This document shows, piece by piece, positions 30,961-45,600 of a DNA stretch of 64,000 nucleotides (position 1 is its first letter; each line of letters opens with the position of its first letter). This DNA comes from Hydractinia symbiolongicarpus (lineage: Eukaryota; Cnidaria; Hydrozoa; Anthoathecata; Hydractiniidae): positions 10,219,001 through 10,283,000 of the forward strand of contig NC_079885.1 of the NCBI RefSeq assembly GCF_029227915.1, given 5' to 3'. Made by a program: the position numbers and the translations under genes. The notes under the pieces are model-generated. The model was not told the origin of the DNA, did no database searches, and was given only the letters and a program-made list of their open reading frames with translations.

Positions 30961-33900
30961 TTACACACAGAAATTATTTAATTATTATAATTAGTTACTG
31001 CAATTTATAATGAACAACCTCTCTGGCATTTAAAAAGGTTGGCTAAACCTTTTTAAATATTGAATGGTTTTTATACGGTGTTTTCTTGTAAATTTAACCA
31101 AAAAATTAAGTTCTAAAGTTATGAAGTTCACTTTTTTTGAAATATTAAGTTTTGATATTTTTTGTACATAGCTGTTGTTTCAAGTTTTTATATTTTTTCT
31201 TGTAATAGACGTCCAATTTATTGTACACCTGTGTTTTGTTTTTTAGAATAATTAAAGGTTACATGATTATTTTTAGTCAACTGTCTTGTCTACGTTCCGC
31301 CTAAAGATAGGAAAACCTTATTCTTGGGAAGTTGTTAAATGCATGCAAATAAACGGTGTGCGATAACAAAACCAAAGTGGACTATATGCTGCCTATTTTC
31401 TTGCGCAAGAAAATGAAATTATCAGTTCACACTGGCAAACCGAGAACAAACCTCGAGCAATGCAATGGGCTTCTTCTCTGTCATAATAATACCTGTGTTC
31501 TGTCTGTGGTTAAGAAAAACATAAAATGGCAAATCTAATATATTTTATCAATGCCACGGGTATATCGTGAATTCTTTCACGGGCTCACAGCTAATCCTTT
31601 GTAAGAATTGTGTCGGAATCTGCAAGCTATCTGTAATGGAGTGGGTAAACCAAGCTTTAAAATGCAGCAGTGACGTGGTTTTGGCGCTGGCGATACGTCA
31701 CAGTACATCACATCTTGACAATAACACCGTCACAGTTACGCGAAAATTTACAGGATTTGGATCGTACATAAGGCAAAAAAACAATCATGGCAAAATCGTT
31801 AAAAATAACATTGTCTCGCAATTTAATTTGCACTGTGGCCGGCGAAAAAAATTCGCTTCGCGGACCTTATTGCGAAAAGGGTGGGATAAGCAGTTCCAAG
31901 TGAAGTATTTTTCTGCGAAAAATGGTCTTTAAATTTGATGAATCATTCGACTAAACGAATAGCAGATCTTGAGAAACTTTATATAAAAACAATGACAACT
32001 GGTTTGTATCTTAAAGCAACTGACACAAATAAATGCTGACATGACGTGTCCGTATAATATTACAATTACAATTTACGTATATTTCAGGGGGGGAGGTATA
32101 TAACATCATATAATAAAAAAAGCTTCTGTTCGGGTTTTATCGTCCAACAAATACCTCCTTATATGGAAATTCATCTATAACTGTGTTTGTCTTTATTACC
32201 GCTTAATTGAATACAATAATAGCAAAAATTCTGCTACAATCATCAACAAGAAGAAGGGGGAAGTCCAAAGTTGTCAAAGCAGGAAGCGAATGTTTTGTGG
32301 GAAGCTAAAACAAAAAAAAATATCCAATTGCGTTGTTAGAACGTTAATTACCATCATTGTCAAATGTCTTATGAACTCATTAGCAGTTTTTTAAACAAAT
32401 TATTATTCATACTCACCCCCTTTCTTGTAAACAGATTAGTGACATCCCACTTTGATTTTTTTGATAATTCAGGGGGGTAAAGATATTTAAATTTCGGTAT
32501 ATAATAAAAGATCTAGATGATGAGTCTCTCTTGAAAGCTGAACAAGGAAGAATTGTGTGTTAAACCAAGTAAGTCTAGAAATTTTTGTCCATGATGCCCT
32601 GAGAGCAAGATTGAAGTCCAATTTTTTGTTATAAGTATTGGAAACGTGTAACCTACTAAATTTGCTAAACAAATTCTGGCGAATTGTTGACACGGGCTAT
32701 TCTCTTAAGATTATTGTCGTATCTTAAAAACTCGCAATGAGATAAATTCACAAGGAGATGCTCACAAGAGAATATATTTCTAAAACTCAAACGGCGTGGT
32801 CGTCGCTGTCCACAAACTTCTACAATTATTTTCATCAAAACATGTGTGGTCAAGCAGTAAGCGTTCATCACAGGCAACGCTCAGCAAGTGCCATTATTCC
32901 AGAACCCATGCATGCGAGGAAAAATGTGTGGAAAAATCCGATCAACGCTTTTTTATATGCAACACAAATTGTTTGATTCAAAGTTGCTTAAATTTCTCTC
33001 CTTACAGCTTAAGTGTTGATTGCTTGGTACTTGGAAAGTTCAAATGTATGTTTTTGCTTGCTTAATTACTAGCTAGCTAATGAAAATGAAAATACAATTT
33101 TTTGCTGTTTAATCTCTTTCGTTTGTCGTTTACAATGAACGTAAGGTGTCACGATTCTCGTTTATATTTTCACAGCTCACGATTTTTTTTTGACAGTTTT
33201 GGATTTTATGTTCGCTCAAAATAAATTACATTGTTTGTGTCCATTTTCTTTTTCGTTGTTCTTTCTTGTACATGGAGGTAAACAAAAAGAGTATTTTAAT
33301 TTATTGTACTCTTGTGTGAATTTGTGACAGATTGATTGGATTAAAGTTTTAGCGGGTATGTTAGTTAAATAATTTATGCAAATTATTACATCATCGTAGA
33401 TGTAACTTATGTAAAGACGCGTGTAATTAATAAATGCACTGAGAACATGGAACCAGCTTTTAATATAGTGTTTTTTAAAAAACTAAAATGGCTATACTGG
33501 TACAAATTTAAAGATAATAAAAATAAAGGTTTTAAAAAATTTGTTGATTTTTATGATGCAATTCCTAACCGACTCAAAAGAACAACGTAATCAAAGAAAA
33601 TCGATTCTTTCTTCTTCACTTCACTAAACTAAGGCTTGAGATTAGGAGATTTGAGTATGAAGTGGCTGTCTATCTAACTATGCTTGGTGCGCGTCTAGTT
33701 GATATATTGTTGTGCGTGTGTGAGATGTCCAGTAGCTCAAATGAAAATCAAATTAGGTCCATTCGCAGAATCCTAAATTGTTGGGACAAAGGTGAAAGTA
33801 ATTTTATTCTTTCTAACTGTCAAATCAATTTAGGCTTGCAAATATTGGTCTTCTCTATATTCTTTAATAACACCACCATTTCGTAAAATCTTGTAGGACG

Positions 33901-34167
33901 ATATTAGTAACAAAGGTTTATTTAATGAATAATTTTGAAGATTGCACGTTTTTTTTTCTTCCCATAAGTGACAGAATTGACAAGGACCAAAAAAGGTATT
34001 TAGATAAAAATCTAAGCAAAGCAACTAGCCAGGCTAAAAAAAAATAAAACCAAAATAATCCCTTACAATATGTTATATTTCTAAGCAAAAATTCTATTAT
34101 CGTCACCAGAGCCCTTTGAGGCAATCCTCGAAAGTAAAGTTTTTCTCAAAGAGCTCTTGGGGACTAG

Positions 34168-34290
34168 TGGAAATCCGGCTTTAAATCTTTTACGTATTGA
34201 CACATATCAACAAAAAGATCAAGCTTGTCCAATCAAATAAACTGATCTCGATACGATATGCGTATCGTTTTTTTCAAGTAAAAATCCAGC
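34168..34290 (+). repeat. dispersed non-coding repeat, copy 2
   Basis: Aligns with the reverse complement of 20325-20455 (ordered blocks GACACATATCAAC, AGATCAAG, AACTGAT, TCGATACGA). Bounded by GAAATCCGGCTTTA and AAAATCCAGCTTAA. Confidence 0.6.
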
Positions 34291-37200
34291 TTAAGGGGGA
34301 ACTGTTATGGAAAGAAAAGATAAAAAAAACGTGACACCTACAAAAAAATCATGCCATTAACGACGTGCACAAAGAAAATATTTTTTAGAGAACCATTTCA
34401 AATATATCAAAATGTTTTATAAATGTCCTCTCAATAAGTTTGACCGTTATCTTCACACAAGCGAAAATTACGCATAAATTATGAAATAAAATGTTATTTG
34501 TATAATTAATTCACTACTGCTTATACAGATAAAGTGTACAATTAATTACAAAATAATTAATTTAATAATTTTTATGTTTTCTTTTAATTATGCATAAATT
34601 GCTATTATCACTTCCATGTTTTATGCAATCCTATTTTTTGAAACTGTGAAAATTAACTTGTGTGGCTAACTGCTCTTTCTTCTGATGGCGTCAATTCAAA
34701 GAAATTTTTCCTTCCTCAATCTCGACTTAGCTCTTAATATTTATGAAGTAAACGTCAACTTTGCCAAGCCTTTTTACCTAAGATTTCTTCAGATTTTTTT
34801 GAGGTAATTGTAGCAGGCTTCGTTTAATTAGAGATGCGACATTTTTTTTAAATATTGTTTGGAATTGCAACTTCTTGTCTTTGACATTACAATTTTAGTG
34901 ACTACGATATTTATTTTCACATGTGAAGCAACACATAAAAATATTTAGATAAATATGAATTCCAGCATTGGCCACTAGGCTAAAGGACATGTGACTGTAA
35001 CCTAGAAGAAAGCGAGGCCAGTATTAAGCGGCAGAAAGTCGTTTAAAACCCAGCTATTTGCTTTCCAACTCTTTTTACTTAAAGCAATTGGATCCAATGA
35101 TCTCAGAGAGCTACCTCTGATTGGTACGAATTTAAAGGTTCCTCTCAAGAAAGTAGATACTTCTGACATGTACAATAGTGTTCGGCCAAATAAAGTTTAA
35201 CACAGACCGGATATCAGCTTAAGATTGATTTCAATTTAGGAAAGTAACAGGACTTCGCGCGAAACAAAAAATAATTTTTTGACCGCTGTTTCAGAACTCA
35301 TACCCAGGCTCATACCTACACTACGTAGAAAGGGTATAAAATGCTAAATTTTATTTAGTTTTTTAATAATAAATCTGGTTTTCTGGACCATTTAAAAATT
35401 ACGTACGGAGGGAGGGGCAGAGCTCTTGTATTTGTGTCTTGTCTCTGGACTTACACAAAAGTAAAAAAAAATTATCTTGTGTGCTAAATGTGCAACCCTG
35501 TTACATCTTTTTCTCAAATTAAAGCACTAGTTTGCCTGATTATTTATTACATAAAAGTTTTTGGTACTATATGAAATTGATAGATGAGGTCTTAAGATTT
35601 GAATTACTACATAACGAGACGGGTGGGTAAGCGGGTGGTATTGGATTTGTTACCATGCGTTACAAGGGGTGGGGTGGGGTAAGAAAAATAGCGAATTAGG
35701 GTGTTACGTAATTATTGCATGACCCCTCTGTTTTTCACTCACATTACAGTGTGTTCTTGCAATTACAATGTCATCTTTGTGACGCAATATCACTGAGGTT
35801 TTTTAAAATGGCGGATATCAAAACAGCGTGCTACAACCAAAGATTTTTCGTGTTTCATAGCAAGTTTTTGTGACAAGAAATTCATATAAAACTTTAATAT
35901 ATTTATACGGACACTTTGAATTAGTTAAATGGACTCGAGAAAACTCAACTATCTATCTACTATAAAAATGAATAAATAAATATTTTTAGCCTTCATTGAG
36001 AAGAATTTAATAATTTATTGAAAAATGTTGTGAAGTGGTGAACGTTTTCATTCATGATACTTTATCGCAGAGGATGTTAAAGTAATTAAAAAGGCTGTCA
36101 ATACTTTTTGCGCTGCTCCAGAAGTTAAAGAACGGATAGAAGGCTGTGGAGAACTTCAACCGAAGAAAAACATAAAGAGGTTACCCAAAAAAAGAATTAG
36201 AAAAAAGAAATAAAAAAGAAATAAAAAACCTTAAGAAAGAAGGAGAAGGGAAATTTTTAATGAATAAATTATGACTCAATATATTTTTTTTCTCGATAAA
36301 CAGGATTTGTACTATAAGAGAATTTTCATCAAAAATCTGGAAAAACTTTTGTTATTTGGAAAAAAAAGTCTTATTATTAATTTTCGCAGACATTACTCAT
36401 GCATAGGCAATTTCGTTTTTATTCCTAAAAAATATTTTTAGACATCGGGAGAAAGCGACTTTTGCAAAACCAAAACGTTTTACCCATACCTTTTGCAACC
36501 TAGTTTCCAGTTCATTTTTGTTATTCCAAAACTACTGGGCTGAATTCATTGTTGCATAATTTATCATTTTATCAGTAAAAAAAGCGTGGAGACGAATTTG
36601 GCTTACCTTTTTTAGCAAACCAAACGTCATTTGTTTATAGAGAAAGGGAAGACTTTTATTTGAATGGAAGCCGTTGAATGAAAGAGCAAAGCATATAAAA
36701 ATTTAAATTTTATTGCGATCAGAAAAAAATAAAGTTATCATGTGATTTTGATCAGTCTGCCATTAGTCATCGAAGATTAAACATCAAAAAAGAAAAATAC
36801 CAGAGAAGAAGAAGAAGAAAAAGAAATTTGAAATCAAGGTAGAACTTTTTTAACAAATCCGATTTGTAACTAGGATAAACAAAGATATGTACAAATAGTA
36901 AAAAAAAATGAAACTAATGAAAATATACTTTGTTTTATCCATATGGGTATGTCGAAGGTGTGTTTTATATAAGAAAACGTTGGAAAACTATAAACTTTTG
37001 AACATAATAATTTTAGATAGGAGGTGGGAAGGATATACTTTGAACAAATAGAATCTGTGATGCTAAGAACAACCAAAATTATACTAAAAAAAAAGTATTG
37101 TTCGGCGATTGATGTCACAGAAGGGATGAAAAAATAATAAAGCAATTTTGGATAGTAAAACTCATGAACATTGTATTTTTAAATTTTTTTTAAAACATCT

Positions 37201-38576
37201 CGCGGAAAATTTACAATTTTTTCTGTGTACTTTCTTTGCTGGACTTTTTTTTACATTCGGGCGCGTATCCAATAAAAATGTATAAGCTCACGTAAATACA
37301 GCTTACATGAAATAACATTAAGGTGATTCTTCATGCGCTTTTTCTTGTGTGATTTCTGTTCGTTAGATGTCCAATGAACCTAAAATATTAGCCCAAATGT
37401 CCTTATAAATTACGCTTTTTTTTACAAAAAACAATGAGGAAAATCAGAGAATAACTGAAAATTTAAGAACAAAATGAGAACAATGCTAGGGCTGGAGCTA
37501 TACTGATTATTTTTTTTTCTAGAAAATACAAAAACATAAAAAAATGTACTCAAGGCAAAAATTTTAAAGCAGCTGTTGCAAATTCGCGACATTTGTAATT
37601 CGTCACAAAAAATTGTATACTGCAAAAGAAATAAAATATGATATATAACAATAAAATAAGAACAATTTCAGTCTGAACATGTAAAGTAAAAACCGAAAAA
37701 ATATTTCCTGGTTCTGAAGAAAAGTACAAAATAAAAATCGTGTATGCAAAGGTAGAGTTTTTGTTGTTTTGAAACAGTGTGTGAGAGGTCACGATTTTGT
37801 TGTAATAAACAAAAAAAAGAAAAAGAAAAAAGAAAATAAACAAAACCAAAATTACAAAATAACGCAAATTGGCTTCCTGACAAATTTCTTTTACGAAAGG
37901 GAAATAATGATTAATGTTAAAATGCATGATCTCAAAAATTAACGTTCATTCAAAAAGTTTAAAAATTTAATAAGTAGTAGCTTTTTAAAATTTTAATTAT
38001 CACACATTATCAATGGAAAAATCAGAAGCAAACGAACTTACAACAAAAAGAAAGCTGCCAGATCTTACAGATAAAACTGTGTTGATAGAATAGCATTTGA
38101 TTTGACGCCATTCTGCGTAATATCCTGTAATATTTTAAAAGCCTTGGGTATACATTAATTTTTTCTTCTATTATCGTTGCAACGAGTGAAAAAAGAAGCG
38201 AAAAGAGCACTGGTGACAAAGTTGCATATGACTTTTTACAAAAATTGCATTTTTTTCTATAAATATCTTATAAGTAAAAGTTTATTTTAATTTGACCAAC
38301 CTATAACCCAACTCCCTTTCCCACCCCTAAAACACCCTTTACGCTGATACAATAACGTCAACAAAGCTGAAATTGCAGTTATTGAAAACTCTGCTTTAAT
38401 AACACAACTTTTTCTTTTCTTTATTGACATAAACTTACAACAACAACACAACAAACAATTTTATAACTAACAAATAAACTCTTTAAATATTTTTCTCTAG
38501 TTCAGATCAAACCAACAACAAGAACAACAGCAACTGCAACTGCAACAAAAAATTTTCTAAGTAAATAATACTTAAA

Positions 38577-41211
38577 ATGGGTCGAGAAGATCTCGGTTTG
38601 TTGAACACTGGTGAATCAATCAACCTGCGCGAAAACAGTCCACCGAACAGCATTTGTAAAGATGGTGACTCCAGCTCCAGTCAATCGTACACAGATACAA
38701 AATGGTGAGATTGAAACATCAAAATTGTTCTTTGACACACTTAATTTGCAACTTACTATATCAAACACGCGGAATTGCAAGCACACTCAGCTTCTAGCTT
38801 TTAAACTTCAACCAGCTAAGATTGAAAATTATTCTTGTTGTAGAAAGGAATAGTCATGGTCAGTCGTAATTCAATTGTCGTAATCCGTGACTTGACTTTC
38901 GTTTCAGGTATATCAAATTTTGGCGTCGCGATAAGTTGATGATCTTTATCATTATCGCTGTTTTGTTGGGCTTTCTGGTTGGAATAACGTGCAACAAGCC
39001 TATACAAAATTTGGAAGAACCTACACGCTCGACCGTGCTCACATTCCTTGGATTTCCAGGTAATGTTTTTCCAGGTTTTTTCACAACGAACAATTCTTGT
39101 GACAAGCCATTATTTATTTCTGACACATTACATTTTACGCAACACACTATTTTCCTCCCTAGGGCTTCTTTTCTCGCTTTGATGCATGACTCCTGGCGAT
39201 TCGCGCAAATATCAGAAGCGAAAAGCCAGCTCAGGAAACGAAATTACATAGCGCTCCGCCAGCAATTGCCATCTAAATTTTTAATTTGTTTTTAGGAGAG
39301 ATATTAATGCGTATGTTGAAAATGTTGATTTTACCACTTATTGTGACAAGCTTGATCGTTGGCTTGGCCGAACTTGATCAAAGAGCTTCCGGACGGCTTG
39401 GCATGCGGGCAGTTTGTTATTACATGGCAACCACGTTATTTGCTGTCATCCTTGGTATTATCCTAGTCGTTGCGATCAATCCTGGATCGAAAGCTAGTCC
39501 GTCCGATGAAAAAGAAGACCGCAAAGTGCGAGCACTGGATTCGTTTCTTGATCTCATTCGTAACATGTTTCCTGACAATCTCATCAAGGCGTGTATTGCT
39601 CAGCTCACCACTGAAGTGAAAGTGATCAAAACGAACGTTCAAAAGCATATCGTGAACTACGGGATTATGTCATTAAACGAGTCAAAATTAATCAACTCGA
39701 CACGCGACATAATGATGGAGACTGTAAATGGTTCAACAGTGTTTTTTTACGAAACATGGGATAATGTCACGGTAGCCGGTAAAGGTAAATATGGAGGAAG
39801 CACAAACATTTTAGGGCTAGTGGTGTTTTCGTTAGCCGTTGGATTGATCCTAGGTAAGATGGGTGACAAAGCTTCAGGATTTGTCAACTGGATGACGACT
39901 TTAAATGACGTTGTCATGGAGTTAGTCACGTGGGTGATGTGGTATTCACCCATTGGTATTTGGAGTTTGATCGCAGCAAAGTTTGCGTCCATGAATAACA
40001 TCTTGGGCACCTTTGAAAGTCTCGGCTTGTACATGGTCACCGTCATTTCTGGTCTGTTGATTCATTCACTTATCGTACTACCGTTGATCTACTTCTTGAC
40101 AACGCGCCGAAATCCACTTCTGTACGTGAAGGGAATCGTACAAGCTTTATTGACAGCTTTTGGGACCAGCTCAAGCTCAGCTACTTTACCTGTCACTTTC
40201 CGATGTTTGGAAGAAACAAATCGTATTGATAAACGAGTTACTCGATTTGTGTTACCCATCGGAGCCACTATCAACATGGATGGTACAGCACTGTACGAAG
40301 CTGTAGCCGCCATCTTTATTGCGCAAGCATCTGGCCTCAATTTAAATTTGGGTCAATATATTGCAGTAAGTTTGACCTCGACGTTGGCGTCGATTGGAGC
40401 AGCAGGAATCCCTCAAGCTGGATTGGTTACTATGTTGATTGTTTTGCAAACAATAGGACTCCCAGAAGACGCTATCACATTAATTATCGCAGTTGATTGG
40501 TTCTTAGATAGAGTTCGAACGACTGTTAACGTATTAGGTAGGTTAAATTTACACCTGGTTGTACTCTATACTAGATTCTTCTAGTAAACGCAGTGTTTGT
40601 ATCCTACTCTTGTCGATAACTTTTGTCTTTGTTAACAATTGCAACAATTCTTTATAAACTGTTTGTTTCCCTTACTAAAGTGTTCTTTCCACAAGCCATT
40701 CAACTAGCGTCTGAATTAACAAAACCCGTTGTCGGTCTCGTGCTACGGACAAACGAAATGCGATATACAAAGGGCGGCCTACAGACTGGCCTTTTTAATA
40801 ATAACAAATAATAGCACCGTCTGTCTGTTTGTGCGAGAGAAAAAGTCGTGTTATGGAAACACAGAATGCGATATATAAAGGACAAGCGAACTCGTGGATT
40901 TATCCATTGGCTACCGACTATTTACGAAATAGCGATGACCGACATCTTTTAAAATCTTTTAACCGACTGTTGAAAGAGTTTTCCGAGACTAACGACTAGT
41001 CATTTATATTGCATAGTTGAAAATAATTTACTTTCTCTTAGGTGATGCTTTCGGTGCCGGCATCGTAGCACATCTTTCAAAAGCAGACTTGTTGGAAATG
41101 GATCGACATCACGAAGAAGAATTGCGAAGAAATCAAGTAGCAGTGGCACCCCCAAAACCTGACCCCAATGCTCACCACGTTAACTTGTATACTGGAATGA
41201 CAGCTTTTTAG
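38577..41211 (+). CDS. excitatory amino-acid transporter (SLC1 family)
   Basis: Four exons with matching phases: 38577-38704, 38908-39059, 39296-40537 and 41042-41211; 563 residues. A Na+-coupled glutamate/aspartate transporter of the plasma membrane. Visible family marks: a first membrane segment (about 54-70); [17 protein letters not shown]; a serine-rich re-entrant loop HP1, [11 protein letters not shown] (about 384); NMDGTALYE in TM7 (about 419); HP2 [12 protein letters not shown] (about 461); and [13 protein letters not shown] in TM8, whose second Arg is the residue that reads the acidic side chain in EAATs. The large loop between the third and fourth segments has several N-glycosylation sequons (NES, NST, NGS, NVT). 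The C-terminus [14 protein letters not shown] is as in EAATs. Length is normal. Intron 3 contains a Helitron-like relic. Confidence 0.94.
40812..40999 (+). mobile_element. Helitron-like relic in transporter intron 3
   Basis: GCACCGTCTGTCTG near the left, then GAACTCGTGGATTTATCC... and finally GAGACTAACGACTAG|T at 40996-40999. The 5' boundary is unclear. It belongs to the same family as the units at 14382, 24508 and 43157, with a decayed hairpin. Confidence 0.55.
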
Positions 41212-42660
41212 TATGATATCCTACTAAGTTTCGTGAAAACGCTTTAAAATTCCGAGTGTATTACGACGCTGGAGCAATTCCAAACTTCCGCGCGAAACAT
41301 TTCGACATTTGTAGATATGTATACATGTGCAGAGACTTTGTAAATAGGTTTTTAGTATTTATTTATTTTCTATATATTTTCCTTTCTGAAACATTCACTA
41401 GCAATAATACAGTCCAGATTGGCTGAAACCTTAATCGAATCCTAAAGTTTTTACATAAAAAAAACTATTCTCCCCGGTTTTGTCGGTCCCGTAACATTCG
41501 TTGAAGTCTGCATATTACAAAAACAACACCATGCTAATGTTTTTACGATCTTCAAAGTTGAATACATTATTATTATATCTTTTTGCTAAAAAAGAAAGGC
41601 CTCGTTTACATGTAAATATGTTTGTACTATGTTTATTTGTAGCTTTTAAGGCTGTATTTACATGTATGTATATTCTGTAAAAAATCATAGTGTTTGAAAT
41701 AAACTAAAAACTTAGAGATCGATCGGCTATTTAGTTTTGTGTGTTAGTGTGTATTTATTCGGTTTTAATCTATTCATTCCGGTTTTCTTTTGTAATAAGC
41801 AACATCTAATAAGCAACGTCCAAGTTGAGAATTTATAAAAAGATCCTAATGCGAGAAGAAATTAGGCAATGAATTAAAAACACGCCAGCCTTTTTATATT
41901 CTAAGGGTTTTTAAAACACATTGCTACTTTAAAACTGTAAGTAAAATGAGCAAGAACACGCTTTTATTATGAACACTCAATCAAATTTTGATTCAATCCT
42001 GCTTAAGTGTCCTTCATCTTTAGCCTCAACTTTTGCTTAGTTCTTGCCTGTTGACCAACTACATAGAAAATCGATATGACATTTTTTCTCAACCTCAACA
42101 CCAGGGCTTCCTTCTGTCTTTTCAATATAGTCAAAAGATATAGTCCTGGAATTGGGAGGTCATTAATCTGAAAGCTCTATTACAAAGTTTGATTTGCTAG
42201 AATTAACCTTATCAAAATATTATTCAGCAAACGCGTCAAGAATGTACGCATACAAAATGTCTTCAATGTATTCTAGAGGAGACGATTCATGCTCTCAACG
42301 AATCAAAAGTTTAGGTGGAGTTCAAAAAATTCGAACTCCCTCGCAAAAGCCAGCGAAATGGAAACATACAATAATACGTCGGCACATGCTCTTTGCTTGA
42401 TTATACAGCGTCCCGTCTAAATGCGGGCAAAAATGAACAAGCAAATTCTTTCTTGTTGGACGTAAATTTTCCTTTGAGATAAATTCTGTATAAAATCTAC
42501 AAATTCGTATTTTAAGAGTTTTGTAACGCAAAACACAAGGTTTCTATTTCAACCTCTGTGAAAGTCATGAAGAAACACTTCGCATTCACAACTTCAGTTT
42601 TTGTGTCGATCGGCTCTACTCATTCATTTAGTTATCTGTCAACGTAACATGATATCCCAA
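41212..42660. other. intergenic region between convergent SLC1 and PRPF3 genes
   Basis: The left 500 bp is the transporter 3'UTR, up to the poly(A) signal at 41698. A CCAGGGCTTC / AGTCCTGGAATT imperfect hairpin at about 42098-42165 belongs to the foldback MITE family. The right end should hold the PRPF3 3'UTR. No other gene seen. Confidence 0.6.
41698..41703 (+). promoter_or_regulatory. poly(A) signal AATAAA of the SLC1 transporter
   Basis: A perfect hexamer about 490 bp past the transporter stop, in the same orientation, followed by a T/GT-rich tract (TTTTGTGTGTTAGTGTG) at about 41734-41751 that suits a downstream element. Confidence 0.6.
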
Positions 42661-45600
42661 TTAAGTATCAGTTTCTTCAAGAACTGATTGACTGTGAGCT
42701 AAGTTCCAATAATGTTCAACGTTGTGTGACTTTAGAAACACCTGGACCTCCTGTTCGTTTTTAAACATATGGAATTTCCAATCTTTGAAATTTCTTTCCA
42801 CGTTCGTTCCCTGTATATACAATAGAGACGATGAAAAACGATGGTGTTAAACAACAACAACAAACAGATAGAGTACTCTTATAAAGAGTTTTAACTTTTG
42901 GCAAACAAGGAAAGTATAAAGATACACAAAGCGGCTGTATGTACAAAAATGTAAGTGAAACTACATCAAGAGGATGGTTTTGCTGTGTTAAAATTCGCCA
43001 TTAATTTTACACTTCATGTAACAGACCAGACGAAATAAATAGATAAATTTTAATATAAGTCGGCTAGCTTCCTTATTTTTTTTCTCCATTGTATTAATAC
43101 CCGGGTTTTATCTAAATCACTAGAATTTATGACAAGAATACTCGAAAAAAAAACAGTCTATAATAATCGTCGTCTGTCTATGCGCAAAATGGTACCGCAG
43201 TAGCAAGACAACAGAATGCAGTATATAAAAGACGGGCGAACCCGTGGATTTATCCACGGGCGCTTCCGACTAGTATATAATATTTCAAAGAGCAAGACAA
43301 CGTTAAACATAAAAACCGGTACAAAAGGATGAAGCAACGCTTACCTCCCATATTAGTCGACACGAGTTTTTTTTTCTGTTTGCATCCACCTCGTTGTTCT
43401 TTTTATCGAGTTTATCTTGGCGATGTCCTTGTGCTGAATCTTCATCCCATTTGATTCGATTCAACATGAGGCGTTTAAATTTCTTCTGTGCTTTTGGACC
43501 GCCCTCGACAAGCACAAGAACAAACTCTTTCATTATAATCACAGTTCCTAAACAGATGAAAGAAATTATGGTTATTCACAAATTTTTATACAGGATAGAA
43601 CATTCAGCATTATTACTATGTACCTACATGACACGTTGTAAACATGTGTCCTGTAGGTACTTTTTTTTGCTATTTGTACATACAAAGGAGTTTGCCACAC
43701 ATGCAAGGGATTCCGTCTGATGACTCCGTAAGAACAGTAAGGTCAATGAAGCAGTAATTCAATCATCTACAATTCACATATTGAACCTTAACTTTCCAAT
43801 GAACCAATCTCTCAGTTTGTCAGGTTAACTTAACAACATTTCACGAGGTTGGCTATACGTCACTTGTCACGCCACTTTTTTTTCAAAATCTATTTCTGTA
43901 TAAAGTTAAAAAAATGCAGTCACAACATCATCACTTGTTTTTATACTATATATTTGTTTCTGAATACGGTTAACAGGCAAAGAAATATTCAACAATAGAT
44001 ATTGAAAATGCTAATATTTTAGCACCAATAATTTGTAAAAACTTAACAAAAAAACCCATTTAACTCTCCAAGAAAGAACACTCAAGGTTTTTTTAAAACA
44101 TCTCCCTTTTTAAACTCATTTCTAAGTCCCTCTAAATATACCGCATGCTTAATCACGTGACAGGTAACATGAAGTGCTAGCTGGAAAGTAAAACTATCAG
44201 TGACGAAAATCACATCGAAGGACTGCGACCAATCTGCAAAATAATCAACGTACCCGTCATATATAATTGTTGTGCGTTAGTATCTACTTTGAATTTTTTG
44301 GCGGGATTTGAAAGATCTAATAGTTGATATACAGCTGTGTGAACGCCTAACGATGTGTCTTCTTTTAATTTATTGATTTTTTTATTCGATCGTTCTTCTT
44401 TTGACAGTTTCCGCTCTTCGTTAGCAGCTTCGTGTTTTCTGAAAATAAACAAACACTTTCTAAGACAAGCATGACCGGATACGCCATTTTGAATGACGTA
44501 ACTGCGGTAAAATGGAAACGAAGCAAAATAACAATGGCGGAAACCAAAACGTAATAACCATAAAGAAAAGTATTAAAAGAAGATTTCACAATAGACAGCA
44601 CGTACAAGTTGAATGGAGGAGATAACTTAACGAAAACTCGTTTTTGCGCCAAACAATGCGGGTCAATAACATTTATATTTTCGCGCGGGATTTAAGACAC
44701 TCATTGACATCGCAAATTTCATTTTTTGATACGAAAACAATTGCAGTGGGAAAACACCTGCGTAAACGAATAAACACCCCTCTCCGTAAAACGATGAGCG
44801 TAACAACAAAACATTTATATACTGGCAGTGGTATAGAGTACTTACTTCTGACGTGCAGCCATTTGTGTTCGAACATGAGCTTCGACTTTTGTTGGATCTT
44901 GTACTGCTTCTGATGCCAACACTCTCATTAAATTTGAAATTTTCACTGAAAAGGTACAAAATAACAATTTTGCAACGATATATATATATACCTACATTAA
45001 AATAAATAATTACAATACCAAATGTAGCGAAAAACAGGACAGTCCTGTCAGCCGAGTCCTTAGAAACTAATAACACAAAAAATATTTTTAGCATTTCGAC
45101 AAGACTTGGGTGGTTCAGAAGCAGCGCTCTGTATAGGACAATCTACGACTAAAAGTGTAAAGCACAAGTTATGTTTAGATCATTTGGAGGTCAAAGTAGC
45201 TCAGATGATAGTACGTTAGACTCACGTCTGGAAGGTCGTGGGTTCCCCCACATGGAAGTGAATTTGGCAAATATTTTAATAGGATAGCTCTCCAAATTAG
45301 TGAAGGTACCAAAAAATAAATGAAGCTCTTTTACTAACAACTATGTTGTAAATCTGTTGTATATCTTCATTAAATTATTCTTTTACTTCCAGACTTTTAC
45401 TAATTTTTAAAACACACCAAGTTCAGAAAAATTAGACTTCACTCAAACTAATATTTGAACTAATATTCAGACAAGTTGAATTTTATTTATTTTTTGGCAA
45501 TTAAAAATGAAACATAGAATTTCTATTTTATTAAGTATCTTTGTACAACTAAGTATTTTAATCCACATCTGCTGGGACTTGGTTATGAACTCATACTATA

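Larger units (their letters stand above)
29686..38576. other. long region without a supportable gene, 8.9 kb
   Basis: AT-rich. It contains the SNX16 3'UTR at the left, a second copy of the CTCCTAAAATC repeat (30535-30650), reverse-oriented Helitron-like termini (30663-30960), a fragment around 31555-31600 with CACGGG hairpins, and the dispersed repeat at 34168-34290. A lysine-rich open segment at 36071-36213 has an acceptor but no recognised homology. The frequent short open frames show no domain. Confidence 0.5.

Noticed and set aside
31567-31932. Plus-strand frame of 121 codons
   Set aside because: Starts in a CACGGG hairpin repeat, has no recognisable domain and no splice partners; probably chance.
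38611-38853. Alternative frame of 80 codons over the transporter's first exon
   Set aside because: The frame beginning at 38577 joins in phase with the transporter exons; the other frame reads through the donor into the intron.
45181-45262. Functional tRNA gene
   Set aside because: Box B is degenerate and acceptor-stem pairing is poor; a SINE-type tRNA relic fits better.
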